DNA from: JAEUMD01 sp050250815
Lineage (GTDB): Bacteria > Pseudomonadota > Alphaproteobacteria > Rhizobiales > Hyphomicrobiaceae
Direction: 5' to 3'
Length of the DNA: 64,000 nucleotides
Assembly: GCA_050250815.1 (NCBI GenBank)
Contig: JBFWNY010000007.1
Span: forward strand, 62,001 to 126,000
Made by a program: the position numbers and the translations under genes. Positions 14,818 through 23,684 of the stretch are shown in pieces; positions within the stretch are counted from its first letter, which is position 1, and every line of letters starts with the position of its first letter. Below the pieces are notes generated by a model. It was not told the DNA's origin, did no database searches, and worked only from the letters and a program-made list of their open reading frames with translations.

Positions 14818-17088
14818 TCAGACGATGAAGTCGCCGGTCGACAAGTCGGTCCACGTCACGTCCTGGAGGATGATCGTCGAGCCGTTGTAGTCGAGCACGA
14901 CGTCGTCGCCGACCTGCTCCATCATCGCCCAGACATCGTCCACGGTGTCGATGCCGTCGAGATGGCTGAGGTTGATCGCATCGACGCCGGCCTCGAAGTC
15001 GGCGACCGTAACGGAGACGTCGTCGAAGTAGAACTCGGTACCGAACACGAACTCGTCGGAACCTTGGCCGCCGATCAGAATATCGGTGCCGCCGCCGCCG
15101 TCGAGCGTGTCGTTGCCGTCGCCGCCTTCGATCGTGTTGCTGCCCTCGTCGCCTTCGAGCACGTCATCGTGCGCGCTGCCGACCAGGTTCTCGATGGTCT
15201 CGAGCGTATCGCCTTCCGCATGGCCGCCGGTGGCGACACCGAGCGACAGGCTGACCTGCACGCCGGCGTTGCTGCCAGCATAGCTCGCCGTATCGATGCC
15301 GTCGCCGCCGACGAGCTCGTCCGCGCCGTGGCCACCTTCGAGCGTGTCGTTTTCGGCGCCGCCGTCCAGCTTGTCCTGTCCGAAGCCACCGTCGAGCGTA
15401 TCGTCACCGTCGGCGCCGCCCAGGATGTCGTCGCCGCCGCCGCCACGAAGCACGTTGTCGGCGGCATCGCCGTGGATGGTGTCGTCGAAGGTTCCGCCGG
15501 TGACGTTCTCGACCCCGGTGATGATGCCGTTGGTATGGTGGTACCAGGCATCGCCGCTCAGATAGTGTGATCCCGTGAAGCTGAACACGTTGTTGGCGAG
15601 ATCGACGTAGACCCCGTTCTCCGGCTGCTGCAGTTCGCCGCCGATCGTGGAACTGCTGGGATTGATGAAAACGACGGTGTCGATGTCCTCGCCGCCATGG
15701 ATTTCCACGCCCGTCCGCATGGCCTCGCCGGTCGCTGGATCGATGGTTTCCTCCGACCAGGACGCGTGGCTCTGGTCGTCCCAGATGAGGATGACGTCAT
15801 CGCCGGCGCCGCCGTCGACCTCCTGCCATTGGCCATAGATGTCGACCGTATCATTGCCTCGTTCGCCACGTATGATGTCATCGGCCCCGTTGGAGCGGAT
15901 GCGATTGTCGTCCGAGCTGCCGATGAGGACGTTGCCATCGGCGTAGCTGCCTTCCAGCTTCTCGATCGATACGTACGTATCGCCCGCGGCATCGCCCGCC
16001 GAACCAAAGCCCCGACCGAGATCGACCGTGACGGCCTCTTCCGACCGGCTGTAGTTCGCGAAATCGATGCCGTTACCGCCGTCGAAATGATCGGCTCCGG
16101 CATCGCCGTGGAACATGTCATTTCCGTCTTCGCCGTAGAAGGCGTTGTCGCCGGATGTGCCCTCGAACGTGTCGTGGAATTGCGAACCGCGCGCATCCTC
16201 GACACTCGTGTAGGTATCGCCGTTCCCAGACGGCTGGTTGTGCAGACGAACCCATACCCCGTAGGCCGAGTCGCTGTAGTCGGCGAGATCGCGGCCTTCC
16301 CCGCCGTCGAGATGGTCGGAACCAGCGCCACCGTTCAACTCGTCGTTGCCTTCGCCGCCGCGCAGGGTGTCATTGCCGCCGCGGCCGTAGAGGAAGTCGC
16401 GGCCGTCGCCGCCCTCGATCACGTTGGCGTAGTCGTCGCCCCAGAGCCAGTCCTGGTAGCCGGAGCCGACGAGATTCTCGATGCTGACGTAGGTATCGCC
16501 CGCGGCGTCGCCGAGTTCACCTGTGCCAGCGAGGTCGGCGACGACGCCGCTGCCGGCGTTGGCATAGGTCGCGGTATCGACGCCTCTGCCGCCATCGAGC
16601 AGATCACCACCCGCGCCACCGTCGAGCACGTCGTCGTTGCCACCGCCGTAGAGGAAGTCGTTACCGTCCCGGCCGGCGAGCGAATCGTTGCCCGCTCCGC
16701 CTTCGATGACGTTGCCTTGCCAGTCGCCGTACAGCCGGTCGTCGAAGCCGGAGCCTGTCACGTTCTCGATGCTGACGAGGCGATCGCCGTGTGCAAAGCC
16801 GCCGCGGCCGGCCCCGGTTTCCAGATCGACACCGACGGCCGACGGCGATGCCGAGTAGTCGGCGGTGTCGATGCCATCGCTGCCGTGCAGTTCGTCGGCG
16901 CCAAGGTCGCCCATGAACGTGTCGTCGTCGCCCAGGCCGTAAAGGAAATTGTCACCTGCGTTACCGTAGAGGACGTCGCTTCCGTCAGTGCCGTTGATGT
17001 TCTTCCTGAACATCTCGATGTCGTTGGGCGGCTTGACCTGCTCGCGCTCGGCGGACGAGGACGTGTCGGATACAATTCGAAGTGCCAT
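14818..17088 (-). CDS. RTX-type calcium-binding repeat protein, likely type I secreted
   Basis: From ATG 17088 (GGAGA eight bases upstream; an upstream TTG is less likely) the protein has 756 residues and is very acidic, rich in Asp, Gly and Asn. It lacks a signal peptide. It is built of GGxGxDxLx nonapeptide repeats, which fold as Ca2+-binding beta-rolls, interrupted several times by a spacer of the form GxDTADYSxS...VxVDLxxGxGxxxGDTYVSIENxxGS. The C-terminus (VADFEAGVDAINLSHL ... ILQDVTWTDLSTGDFIV) resembles the uncleaved C-terminal type I secretion signal of such proteins. No enzymatic domain is visible, so an extracellular structural, adhesion or S-layer-like role is possible. No HlyB/HlyD/TolC genes lie in the window. 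The long repeats make the gene prone to recombination and to misassembly. Confidence 0.88.
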   Translation of the reverse strand: MALRIVSDTSSSAEREQVKPPNDIEMFRKNINGTDGSDVLYGNAGDNFLYGLGDDDTFMGDLGADELHGSDGIDTADYSASPSAVGVDLETGAGRGGFAHGDRLVSIENVTGSGFDDRLYGDWQGNVIEGGAGNDSLAGRDGNDFLYGGGNDDVLDGGAGGDLLDGGRGVDTATYANAGSGVVADLAGTGELGDAAGDTYVSIENLVGSGYQDWLWGDDYANVIEGGDGRDFLYGRGGNDTLRGGEGNDELNGGAGSDHLDGGEGRDLADYSDSAYGVWVRLHNQPSGNGDTYTSVEDARGSQFHDTFEGTSGDNAFYGEDGNDMFHGDAGADHFDGGNGIDFANYSRSEEAVTVDLGRGFGSAGDAAGDTYVSIEKLEGSYADGNVLIGSSDDNRIRSNGADDIIRGERGNDTVDIYGQWQEVDGGAGDDVILIWDDQSHASWSEETIDPATGEAMRTGVEIHGGEDIDTVVFINPSSSTIGGELQQPENGVYVDLANNVFSFTGSHYLSGDAWYHHTNGIITGVENVTGGTFDDTIHGDAADNVLRGGGGDDILGGADGDDTLDGGFGQDKLDGGAENDTLEGGHGADELVGGDGIDTASYAGSNAGVQVSLSLGVATGGHAEGDTLETIENLVGSAHDDVLEGDEGSNTIEGGDGNDTLDGGGGTDILIGGQGSDEFVFGTEFYFDDVSVTVADFEAGVDAINLSHLDGIDTVDDVWAMMEQVGDDVVLDYNGSTIILQDVTWTDLSTGDFIV

Positions 17089-17190
17089 GTCGCATATCTC
17101 CAATCATCGAAAGTTGAATTCGCGTGATGGAGAGATACGGGCAGCGGCCGTTGCTTGCAGTTCCAAAGGAAACGCTTGGGAGAAATGATT

Positions 17191-18717
17191 TCAGCCGAGC
17201 GCGCGGCGCATCAGCTTGCCGTTTGCCGTACGCGGCAGCTGCGTGACGAACACGATTTCCCGCGGGCACTTGTAGGGTGCGAGAAGGCCCGCCGCGAATG
17301 TCGTCAGCATGTCGGCATCGGGCGGCGCCGAAGGATCGCGCGGCACGACGTAGGCGGCGATGATCGACAGATCGGCGCGCACGCGGCGCTCTGCGCAGGC
17401 GACGTCCGCGACATCGGGATGCAGCGCGAGTGCCGCCTCCACCTCCTGCGGCGCGACGCGATAGCCCAGTGCCTTCATGATGTCGTTGGCGCGGCCCTTG
17501 TGCGTGACGTAGCCGTCGGCATCGATCGAGGCGAGGTCGCCGCCGACGAACCAGTCGCCGCGGAACACTTCGGCCTCTTCCTCCGGGCGCTGCCAGTAGC
17601 CGAGCATGAGGCCCGGGTCGGAGCGGTGCACCGCGAGCAGGCCGGTCTCGCCCGTCGCCAGCAGTTCGAAGCCGCCATCTTCAGGCAGCACGGCGATGGC
17701 ACGACCCGGTTGCGCGCGCCCTGACGTGCCGGGCCGCGGCGGCACATGGGGACCTGTCGACACGTAGGTCGATATCTCGCTCATGCCGAGCGCCTCGTAG
17801 AGCGGCGTTCCCGTCGCCCGGATCCACGCCTCGTGCAGTCCTTGCGGTGGGGCCTCGCCCGCCATCAGGCCGTGCCGCAGCGCCGGCATCGCCGCCAGGT
17901 CGGCGGCTAACGCATATTTCAGGATCTGGCGGAACAGCGAAGGGACTGCTGCGAACAGCGTGGCGCGTGTTTCGGCGATGAGGCGCGGCCACAGCGCGGC
18001 GTCCTTCTGACCCGTGAAGACAATGGCGGTCGCGCCGTTCGCCCACGGGTCGGTGAGGCCGGTGCCCAGCGTATAGGTCCAGTTGAAGGCGCCCGCGTGC
18101 AGCATGCGGTCGCTCTCGTGCAAGCCGTACCAGCCCTGATACATGGGACGGCGGCCCCAGGCCGCGCGCTGTGCGTGCACGACGCCCTTCGGGCTCGCGG
18201 TCGTACCGGAGGTGTAGACCATGTAGGCCGGGTCGTCGGCCAAGGTCGCAGCGTAATCGGCGCGCCGTCCGCTCCGCATCATCGAGGCGACGTCATCCGG
18301 CGCGAGCAGGAGCAGGCCGTCCGGCAGTGCCGAGCGCGCAAGCCTGTCGCTGAGTGCGACGGCACGCGGTGCGCAGTCGGCAATGAGGAAGGCCGCTTCG
18401 GTCTCGCTGAGGTGCGTCGAGGTGGCGAGCGGCACCAGACCGGCGGCGATGGCGCCGAAAAACAGGATCGCGTAGGCGGATGTGTTCTCGAGACGGATGA
18501 GCACGCGGTCGCCGCGCGCCAGTCCCAGGTCGGCGAGTGCGCCGGCCACGCGCAAGACCGCGTCTTCGAGGCGACCGAACGTCCAGGTCTCCGATGGTGC
18601 AGCGCCCGCCTGCGGCACGACTTCGAGCGCGATGGCCCCGGGCCGCCGCTCAGCGGCCCGGCCCACGACATAGCGCGCCATGTTGAAAGCGGCAGGAGGA
18701 AGCGTGCCGGAGTACAT
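17191..18717 (-). CDS. AMP-dependent acyl-CoA synthetase / ligase
   Basis: The ANL-superfamily enzyme activates a carboxylic acid with ATP and transfers it to CoA. From ATG 18717 (MYSGTLPPAAFN, with GGAGA upstream) it has 508 residues. The P-loop-like motif YTSGTTASPKGV is near residues 167-178, LYEALGMSEISTY is the adenine-binding region, and GGDLASIDADGYVTHKGRANDIMKALGYRV spans the hinge and A8 motif. PRTANGKLMRRAL at the end holds the catalytic Lys. The shape resembles benzoate/aryl-CoA ligases more than long-chain FadD, but substrate cannot be read from sequence. It lies 59 bases after the YejA-like binding protein gene on the same strand and may share its transcript. Confidence 0.88.
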   Translation of the reverse strand: MYSGTLPPAAFNMARYVVGRAAERRPGAIALEVVPQAGAAPSETWTFGRLEDAVLRVAGALADLGLARGDRVLIRLENTSAYAILFFGAIAAGLVPLATSTHLSETEAAFLIADCAPRAVALSDRLARSALPDGLLLLAPDDVASMMRSGRRADYAATLADDPAYMVYTSGTTASPKGVVHAQRAAWGRRPMYQGWYGLHESDRMLHAGAFNWTYTLGTGLTDPWANGATAIVFTGQKDAALWPRLIAETRATLFAAVPSLFRQILKYALAADLAAMPALRHGLMAGEAPPQGLHEAWIRATGTPLYEALGMSEISTYVSTGPHVPPRPGTSGRAQPGRAIAVLPEDGGFELLATGETGLLAVHRSDPGLMLGYWQRPEEEAEVFRGDWFVGGDLASIDADGYVTHKGRANDIMKALGYRVAPQEVEAALALHPDVADVACAERRVRADLSIIAAYVVPRDPSAPPDADMLTTFAAGLLAPYKCPREIVFVTQLPRTANGKLMRRALG

Positions 18718-18776
18718 CGCGGTCGTCTCCGGTTGCTGCGGCGCTCGGCGCGGCGGCGGATGCAACCCGGCTCGCC

Positions 18777-20660
18777 TCAGCGCGCCGGCGGGCTCGCCTG
18801 CCACCACACGTCGATGTTGTAGCCGAACAGCGGCGTGCGCTTGGGATAATCGAGATGCCGCCAGTGCGCCACCCACTGCTTGGGCAAATGGAATAGCGGA
18901 ATGACGTAGTCACCCGACAGCAATGCGCGGTCGAGCGCGCGCGTGGCCGAAACGAAACTGTCGCGGTCGCGCGCGGCCAGCAATGCGGCGATCATGGCGT
19001 CGACCGCGGGGTTGGCGACGCCGGCCCAGTTATAGGTGCCCTCGGTCGACGCCATGCGCGAGTCCCAGCGGAAGATCTGCTCGTTGCCCGGCGAAAGAGA
19101 CGTCGGCCACGTGCCTTGGATCATGTCGAAGTCGTAGCTCGTCACGCGGGACTGGTACTGGGCGCTGTCGACGACACGGATGGTGGCCTTGATGCCAAGC
19201 TTTTCCAGAGTCGAAACGAAGCCGCCGAGCAACCGCTCCTGCGCGGTCGACGTTGCTAGCACTTCGAAGGTGAGCGGCGTGCGCGACTTGGCCTCGACGA
19301 GTGTCCGCCCATCGAGCACGTAGCCGGCCTCCTTCAGCAGCTCATAGGCGCGGCGCAGGTTGCGGCGGTCCTGCCCGCTGCCATCGGAAACGGGAAGGGC
19401 AAACGTGCCCGCCAGAACCTCGGGTCTGACCAGGGTGGCGTAAGGCGCCAGCAGCGCGCGCTCGCGCTCGTCGGCCGGTCGGCCAGCAGAGGACAGCTCC
19501 GAGCGCTCGAAGAAGCTCTGCGTGCGCTTGTAGAGGCCGTGATAGAGGTTGCGGTTGATCCATTCGAAATCGAACAGCTCGATCAGCGCGCGACGGACGC
19601 GCTGGTCCGAGAACACCGCGCGGCGCACGTTGAACACCAGAGCCGTCATGCCAGCGGGCAGCCCGATGTCGAGCTCCGTTCGCATGATGCGGCCATCCGA
19701 TACCGCGGGAATGGCGTAACCGCCGGCCCAGCGCGCCGGGTCCTCCTCGTTCCATGCGTCGATGTCGCCGGACTTGAACGCCTCGAACATGGCCGCTCCG
19801 TCGCGGAAATATTCGAAGCGCACCTCGTCGAAGTTGAAACGTCCGCGGTTCGCCGGCAGGTCGCGGCCCCAATAGTCGGGGTTGCGCCGGTAGGTGATGG
19901 TGCGGCCGGCATCGACGCTGCCGACAACATAAGGGCCCGAGCCCACCGGCGGCACGAGCGTGGTCTGCTCGTAAGTGTCGGGGTTGATGAGGTGCTTGGG
20001 CAGCACTGGCATCAGGCCGAGGATCAGCGGCATCTCCCGGTCGCCACTGCCGTCGAATACGAAACGCACGGTCCTGTCGTTGTCCGCCGCCTCGGCCTTT
20101 GCAACCTTGGCGTAATAGGCGCGGTGGTTCGGACGGCCCTTTTCGCGCAGGAGCTGCCACGAGAAGATGACGTCGGCGGCGGTGAGCGCATGGCCGTCGG
20201 AGAAGCGCGCAGCAGGATCGAGGTGGAAAGTGATCGAGTTGCGATCCTCCGGCATCTCCACCGACTTGGCGATAAGGCCATAGAGGGAGAACGGCTCGTC
20301 GATGCTGCGTGCAAGCAGCGTTTCGAATACGTACTCGCGCATGCCGGCAACCGCGTTGCCCTTGACGATGAGCGGATTGAGGTTGTCGAAGCTGCCGGCG
20401 ACGCCAAGTGTCACGCGCCCGCCCTTGGGCGCCTGCGCATTGACATAGCGGAAGTGCTGGAAACCGGGAGGCTCGGCCGGAGCGCCGTGCATCGCGATGC
20501 CGTGCAGATGCGCGCCGTCGGCTCCGCTCACGGTCCCGGCCTCAACCGCCAGCGGCAGCAGGGCAGCGGCCGCAACCACCGCCATTGCTGCGCGGCGGAG
20601 CGCCGTCCGCGCTGGCGGCAAGCTGACGCGGTCTCGCGCCGCAGACGGTCTACTAGGCAC
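18777..20660 (-). CDS. ABC transporter substrate-binding protein, family 5 (YejA-like)
   Basis: This 627-residue protein starts at GTG with AAGGAG five bases upstream. An Arg-rich n-region and hydrophobic core (AAMAVVAAAALLPLAVEAG) form a signal peptide of about 42 residues. The mature part is a family 5 extracellular solute-binding protein: YVNAQAPKGGRVTLGVAGSF, DGHALTAADVIFSWQLL and VPPVGSGPYVV are conserved in peptide and YejA-type (microcin C/oligopeptide) binders, and YVIPLFHLPKQWVAHW is typical of the YejA branch. It probably captures peptides or related ligands in the periplasm. No permease or ATPase genes (yejB, yejE, yejF) are adjacent, so its membrane partners must be elsewhere. Downstream is an acyl-CoA ligase. 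Confidence 0.9.
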   Translation of the reverse strand: MPSRPSAARDRVSLPPARTALRRAAMAVVAAAALLPLAVEAGTVSGADGAHLHGIAMHGAPAEPPGFQHFRYVNAQAPKGGRVTLGVAGSFDNLNPLIVKGNAVAGMREYVFETLLARSIDEPFSLYGLIAKSVEMPEDRNSITFHLDPAARFSDGHALTAADVIFSWQLLREKGRPNHRAYYAKVAKAEAADNDRTVRFVFDGSGDREMPLILGLMPVLPKHLINPDTYEQTTLVPPVGSGPYVVGSVDAGRTITYRRNPDYWGRDLPANRGRFNFDEVRFEYFRDGAAMFEAFKSGDIDAWNEEDPARWAGGYAIPAVSDGRIMRTELDIGLPAGMTALVFNVRRAVFSDQRVRRALIELFDFEWINRNLYHGLYKRTQSFFERSELSSAGRPADERERALLAPYATLVRPEVLAGTFALPVSDGSGQDRRNLRRAYELLKEAGYVLDGRTLVEAKSRTPLTFEVLATSTAQERLLGGFVSTLEKLGIKATIRVVDSAQYQSRVTSYDFDMIQGTWPTSLSPGNEQIFRWDSRMASTEGTYNWAGVANPAVDAMIAALLAARDRDSFVSATRALDRALLSGDYVIPLFHLPKQWVAHWRHLDYPKRTPLFGYNIDVWWQASPPAR

Positions 20661-21021
20661 GTTGCTCCTTCATCTCCCGCTGTAGGATGGGCCGGGCTCC
20701 CCGGGCCGCCGTTGCGCCGATGCCACGAGGATATGGCATCTCTGTGAGTATCGCGCCAAGGCCCGAAAGGCAGCCACGGGATTGCCGCAATCGGAGCCTT
20801 ACTGCCCGGCAGTTCGGGCCCGATAGGCTTCCGGGAGCGCTGCTGCGTGAACCGGGCTGCCGTGACCGGCCGGCGGGCGCCCAGTGGCGCGCAGCCGAGG
20901 CGGGACGGGGGGCTTCAGGCGGTTTTTTGGGGTTGCGGCGCGGACGAGCCTTGTGGGGGTCGCGCGCTCAAGTGGGGTCAGGCTGGCTCGCCAGCCCTCA
21001 AGCAAGAGGTTCGAAATTTTG
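20661..21021. other. Intergenic region between the divergent YejA-like and ialB genes
   Basis: The 361 bases must hold both divergent promoters, but I see no clear -35/-10 pair. A perfect hairpin (GGCTGG-CTCG-CCAGCC) lies at 20981-20996, 25 bases before the ialB start and just ahead of its AGAGG Shine-Dalgarno (21005-21009). No open frame with recognisable content is present. Confidence 0.4.
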
Positions 21022-21888
21022 ATGTCACAATCTGCACGCAGTTCGTTTGCCGCACTGGTTTCCTCCGCGCTCGTCCTGGCGGCCTTCGGCATCGGTGCCC
21101 CGGCGCTCGCTCAGAAGAAGGACGAAGCTGCCAAGCCCGCGGCGGCCGCAGCCGATGACGCAGCCAAGCAGAGCGCCTGGGTCAAGCTTTGCGAGAAGGC
21201 CGCTTTCCCCAAGAAGGGCGAGGACGGCAAGATCGCACTCGACAAGGACGGCAAGCCGCTAAAGGACGAGAAGCAGATCTGCCTGACGCACCATGAGCGC
21301 CTCGATGGCAACACGGGCATGGTGCTGGTGTCGGCCGCCATCCGCGAGGTCGAAGGTCAGGACAAGAAGAGCCTCATGATCATGGTGCCGCTGGGCATGG
21401 CCATCCCGGCCGGCGTGCGCGCTGCGGTCTATTCGACCGACCAGTGGGACAAGGCGTCGAAGAACGAGAAGATCGACGAAGCTTCGCTGAAGCCGGTCGA
21501 GCTGAAGTTCTCCCTGTGCCATCCGGCCGGCTGCACCGCCGAGGCTGAGGCCGATGCGGCTTTGGTCGACTCGATGAAGAAGGGCGGCGGCATCATGATC
21601 CTGGCGCTCAACGCAGGCGCCCAGCCGATTGGCTTCCCCGTGCCGCTCAACGGCTTCACGGCGGCCATCGAAGGTGCACCGGTTGACAACGAGGCCTACA
21701 ACAAGGCTCGCGCCGAACTGATGCAGAAGATCCGCGCGCGGCAGCAGCAGCTGGCCGAGAAGGCCCGTGCCGAGGAGATCGCCAAGAAGGAAGCGCTGAA
21801 GCTTCTCGATCCGCCTCCGGGTGCCAAGACCGAGGCGGTCGGCGAGAAGAAGGCTGACAAGAAGGCCGAAAAGAAGAAGAAGGAATAG
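21022..21888 (+). CDS. Invasion-associated locus B (IalB) family periplasmic protein
   Basis: From ATG 21022 the protein has 288 residues. Residues 1-31 form a signal peptide ending APALAQ. Residues about 45-225 match the IalB family, first described in Bartonella and widespread in Hyphomicrobiales without pathogenesis: KLCEKAAF, QICLTHHER, AIREVEGQDKKSLMIMVPLGM, SLCHPAGCTAEA. Four Cys in these motifs probably form two disulfides. The C-terminal 60 residues are an unusual highly charged helical region (QQQLAEKARAEEIAKKEALK) ending in a poly-Lys tail. Family function is not established. An ATG further upstream extends the frame but adds an Arg-rich stretch that would spoil the signal peptide, so it was rejected. 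A strong terminator follows. Confidence 0.87.
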   Translation: MSQSARSSFAALVSSALVLAAFGIGAPALAQKKDEAAKPAAAAADDAAKQSAWVKLCEKAAFPKKGEDGKIALDKDGKPLKDEKQICLTHHERLDGNTGMVLVSAAIREVEGQDKKSLMIMVPLGMAIPAGVRAAVYSTDQWDKASKNEKIDEASLKPVELKFSLCHPAGCTAEAEADAALVDSMKKGGGIMILALNAGAQPIGFPVPLNGFTAAIEGAPVDNEAYNKARAELMQKIRARQQQLAEKARAEEIAKKEALKLLDPPPGAKTEAVGEKKADKKAEKKKKE

Positions 21889-21918
21889 TTCGGTCTCTCA
21901 TACCGGCAAGAACATGGA

Positions 21919-21952
21919 GGGCCACCCGGCAGCAACCGCCGGGTGGCCCTTT
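21919..21952 (+). terminator. Strong intrinsic terminator after ialB
   Basis: A perfect 12-bp stem (GGGCCACCCGGC / GCCGGGTGGCCC) with a 7-base loop is followed by TTT, 30 bases after the ialB stop and before the convergent hspQ gene. The symmetry lets it serve hspQ too, though A-rich sequence on its other side is short. Confidence 0.8.
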
Positions 21953-21971
21953 CCGCATCCGGTGTCGGCGT

Positions 21972-22331
21972 TCAATGCCTGCTCAGGAAGAATGGCTCGT
22001 AGTTGCCATCGTCATCGACATTGAACATTTCCGAGACGCGGGGATGCCGCAGAGGCTTACCCGTGGTGTCGGGAAGCAGGTTCTGCTCCGACACGTAGGC
22101 GACGTACTCAGTATCGGCGTTCTCGGCGAGCAGGTGGTAGAAGGGCTGGTCCTTCGCGGGACGGATCTCCTCGGGGATGGCCAACCACCATTCCTCGGTG
22201 TTGTCGAAGACGGGATCGATATCGAAGACAATGCCGCGGAAGGGATAGAAGCGGTGGCGCACGACGTCACCCACGGCGTACTTGGCCGTGCGCGCGCCCC
22301 AGTCCTTGCTCTCCTTCTTCCGGCGCGACAT
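21972..22331 (-). CDS. hspQ: Heat shock protein HspQ (YccV-like)
   Basis: The 119-residue protein matches HspQ: YAVGDVVRHRFYPFRGIVFDIDPVF at the N-terminus, then WWLAIPEEIRP, KDQPFYHLLAEN and YVAYVSEQNLLPD. In enterobacteria HspQ binds hemimethylated oriC DNA, affects DnaA turnover and acts as a specificity factor for Lon protease. Whether these roles hold in alphaproteobacteria is not shown by the sequence. It is monocistronic here and converges on ialB, sharing the terminator region. Confidence 0.93.
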   Translation of the reverse strand: MSRRKKESKDWGARTAKYAVGDVVRHRFYPFRGIVFDIDPVFDNTEEWWLAIPEEIRPAKDQPFYHLLAENADTEYVAYVSEQNLLPDTTGKPLRHPRVSEMFNVDDDGNYEPFFLSRH

Positions 22332-22480
22332 CGCGCGGCACCCCTGGCTTCTGTCGGCGCCTTCCGGAAATGGCGGCCCGTAACGCTGCGATCATTCGAT
22401 TGGAGTGCGCGATTGCTGTCAAATTCAATCGGCTCTGCGCTTCGAGGCCGAGGCGATTTTGCGCGTTAGGTGGGTCGATG

Positions 22481-23536
22481 TCACAGTCCGTACGTCTCGG
22501 CCATCTGCGGGTCTTTCGCGGCGACGAGGCGGGCGAGGTCGACGATCACCTTGGCCTGCTTCCAGGTGGCATCGTCCTGCATCTTGCCGTCGATCATGAC
22601 TGCGCCGGTGCCATCGGGCATTGCATCCAGGATGCGCTTGGCGAAGGCGACTTCCTTGGCGTCGGGCGAGAACACGCGCTTGGCGATGTCGATCTGCGTC
22701 GGATGCAGTGACCAGGCGCCCAGGCATCCCTGCAGGAAGGCGTTGCGGAACTGGCTCTCGCAGGCCGCCAGGTCCGAGAAGTCGCCAAACGGGCCGTAGA
22801 ACGGCTTGAGGCCGTAGGCGAGGCAGGCATCGACCATCTTGCCCACGGTGTAGTGCCACAGGTCCTGCTGGAACCCGGTGCGCGGCGCCTTGGAGTCGGA
22901 TCCGGCATCGGCGAGCACGGCGTAGTCGGGATGGCCGCCACCGACGCGCGTCGTCTTCATGCCGCGGGAGGCGGCGAGATCCGCGGGCCCCAGGCTCATG
23001 CCATGCATGCGCGGTGAGGCCGCCGCGATCGCCTCGACGTTCTTGACGCCCTCGGCGGTCTCCAGAATGGCGTGGATCAGAATTGGCTTCGTGACGCGAT
23101 GGCGGGCTTCCAGCTGCGCCAGCAGCTGGTCGAGGTAGTGGATGTCCCACGGCCCCTCGACCTTGGGCAGCATGATGACGTCGAGCTTGTCGCCGACGTT
23201 GCTGACGATCTCGACAATGTCGTCGAGCACCCACGGGCTGTTGAGGCAGTTGATGCGCGTCCACAGCCCCGTATCGCCGAAGTCATTCTCGCGCGCCATC
23301 TTGATGAAGCCCTTGCGCGCCGCTTCCTTCTGATCGGCCGGGATCGCGTCCTCGAGGTTCCCGAGGATGACATCCACCTTGGGAATCATCTCGCCGAGCT
23401 TGGCCTGTATCTTCTCGTTGTGCGGCGGCACGAAGTGGATCATGCGCTCGATGCGCACGGGCAGCGCGCGATAGGGCTCGGGCGCGCCGATGGCAAGGGG
23501 GGCGAAATGCTTTGCGGGGGTACGAGTTGTCGTCAT
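22481..23536 (-). CDS. CoA ester lyase of the HpcH/HpaI-CitE family (malyl-CoA lyase-like)
   Basis: The 351-residue TIM-barrel protein belongs to the CitE/malyl-CoA lyase branch. [12 protein letters not shown] begins the barrel, [16 protein letters not shown] holds the CoA-binding and metal-near acidic residues, LPKVEGP and ILETAEGV supply the Mg-binding Glu, [10 protein letters not shown] the Asp, and [13 protein letters not shown] is the highly conserved closing motif. Such enzymes cleave or form malyl-CoA and methylmalyl-CoA, or hydrolyse malyl-CoA, in the serine cycle, ethylmalonyl-CoA pathway and propionate-related routes. It is longer than typical Mcl1 (about 320 residues) and no pathway partners (mtkAB, ccr, mcd) are adjacent, so exact substrate is open. 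It has its own transcription unit. Confidence 0.83.
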   Translation of the reverse strand: MTTTRTPAKHFAPLAIGAPEPYRALPVRIERMIHFVPPHNEKIQAKLGEMIPKVDVILGNLEDAIPADQKEAARKGFIKMARENDFGDTGLWTRINCLNSPWVLDDIVEIVSNVGDKLDVIMLPKVEGPWDIHYLDQLLAQLEARHRVTKPILIHAILETAEGVKNVEAIAAASPRMHGMSLGPADLAASRGMKTTRVGGGHPDYAVLADAGSDSKAPRTGFQQDLWHYTVGKMVDACLAYGLKPFYGPFGDFSDLAACESQFRNAFLQGCLGAWSLHPTQIDIAKRVFSPDAKEVAFAKRILDAMPDGTGAVMIDGKMQDDATWKQAKVIVDLARLVAAKDPQMAETYGL

Positions 23537-23626
23537 CGGCGCTGGTCTTCCCGGTGAGAATTTGTGCGCTGCAATGTAGAGGGGGACGGTGCCGTGTCAA
23601 CGCTCGTGCGGGGCGCATTCAAGCCG

Positions 23627-23656
23627 GCAGGGCCCGGCATTGCTGCCGGGCCCTGC
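23627..23656 (-). terminator. Perfect hairpin after the TIGR02594-like gene
   Basis: A perfect 13-bp stem (GCAGGGCCCGGCA / TGCCGGGCCCTGC) with a 4-base loop lies 28 bases past the stop of the upstream minus-strand gene. The T-run is poor on the minus strand, but stem strength and position favour a terminator. Confidence 0.6.
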
Positions 23657-23684
23657 GCGTTCCCGTTTACCGATCGAGCGGGCC

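Noticed and set aside
15697..17127. A plus-strand open frame of 476 codons opposite the RTX gene
   Set aside because: Its Val/Ala/Ile/Glu repeats are the reverse reading of GGxGxD codons, not an independent repeat protein.
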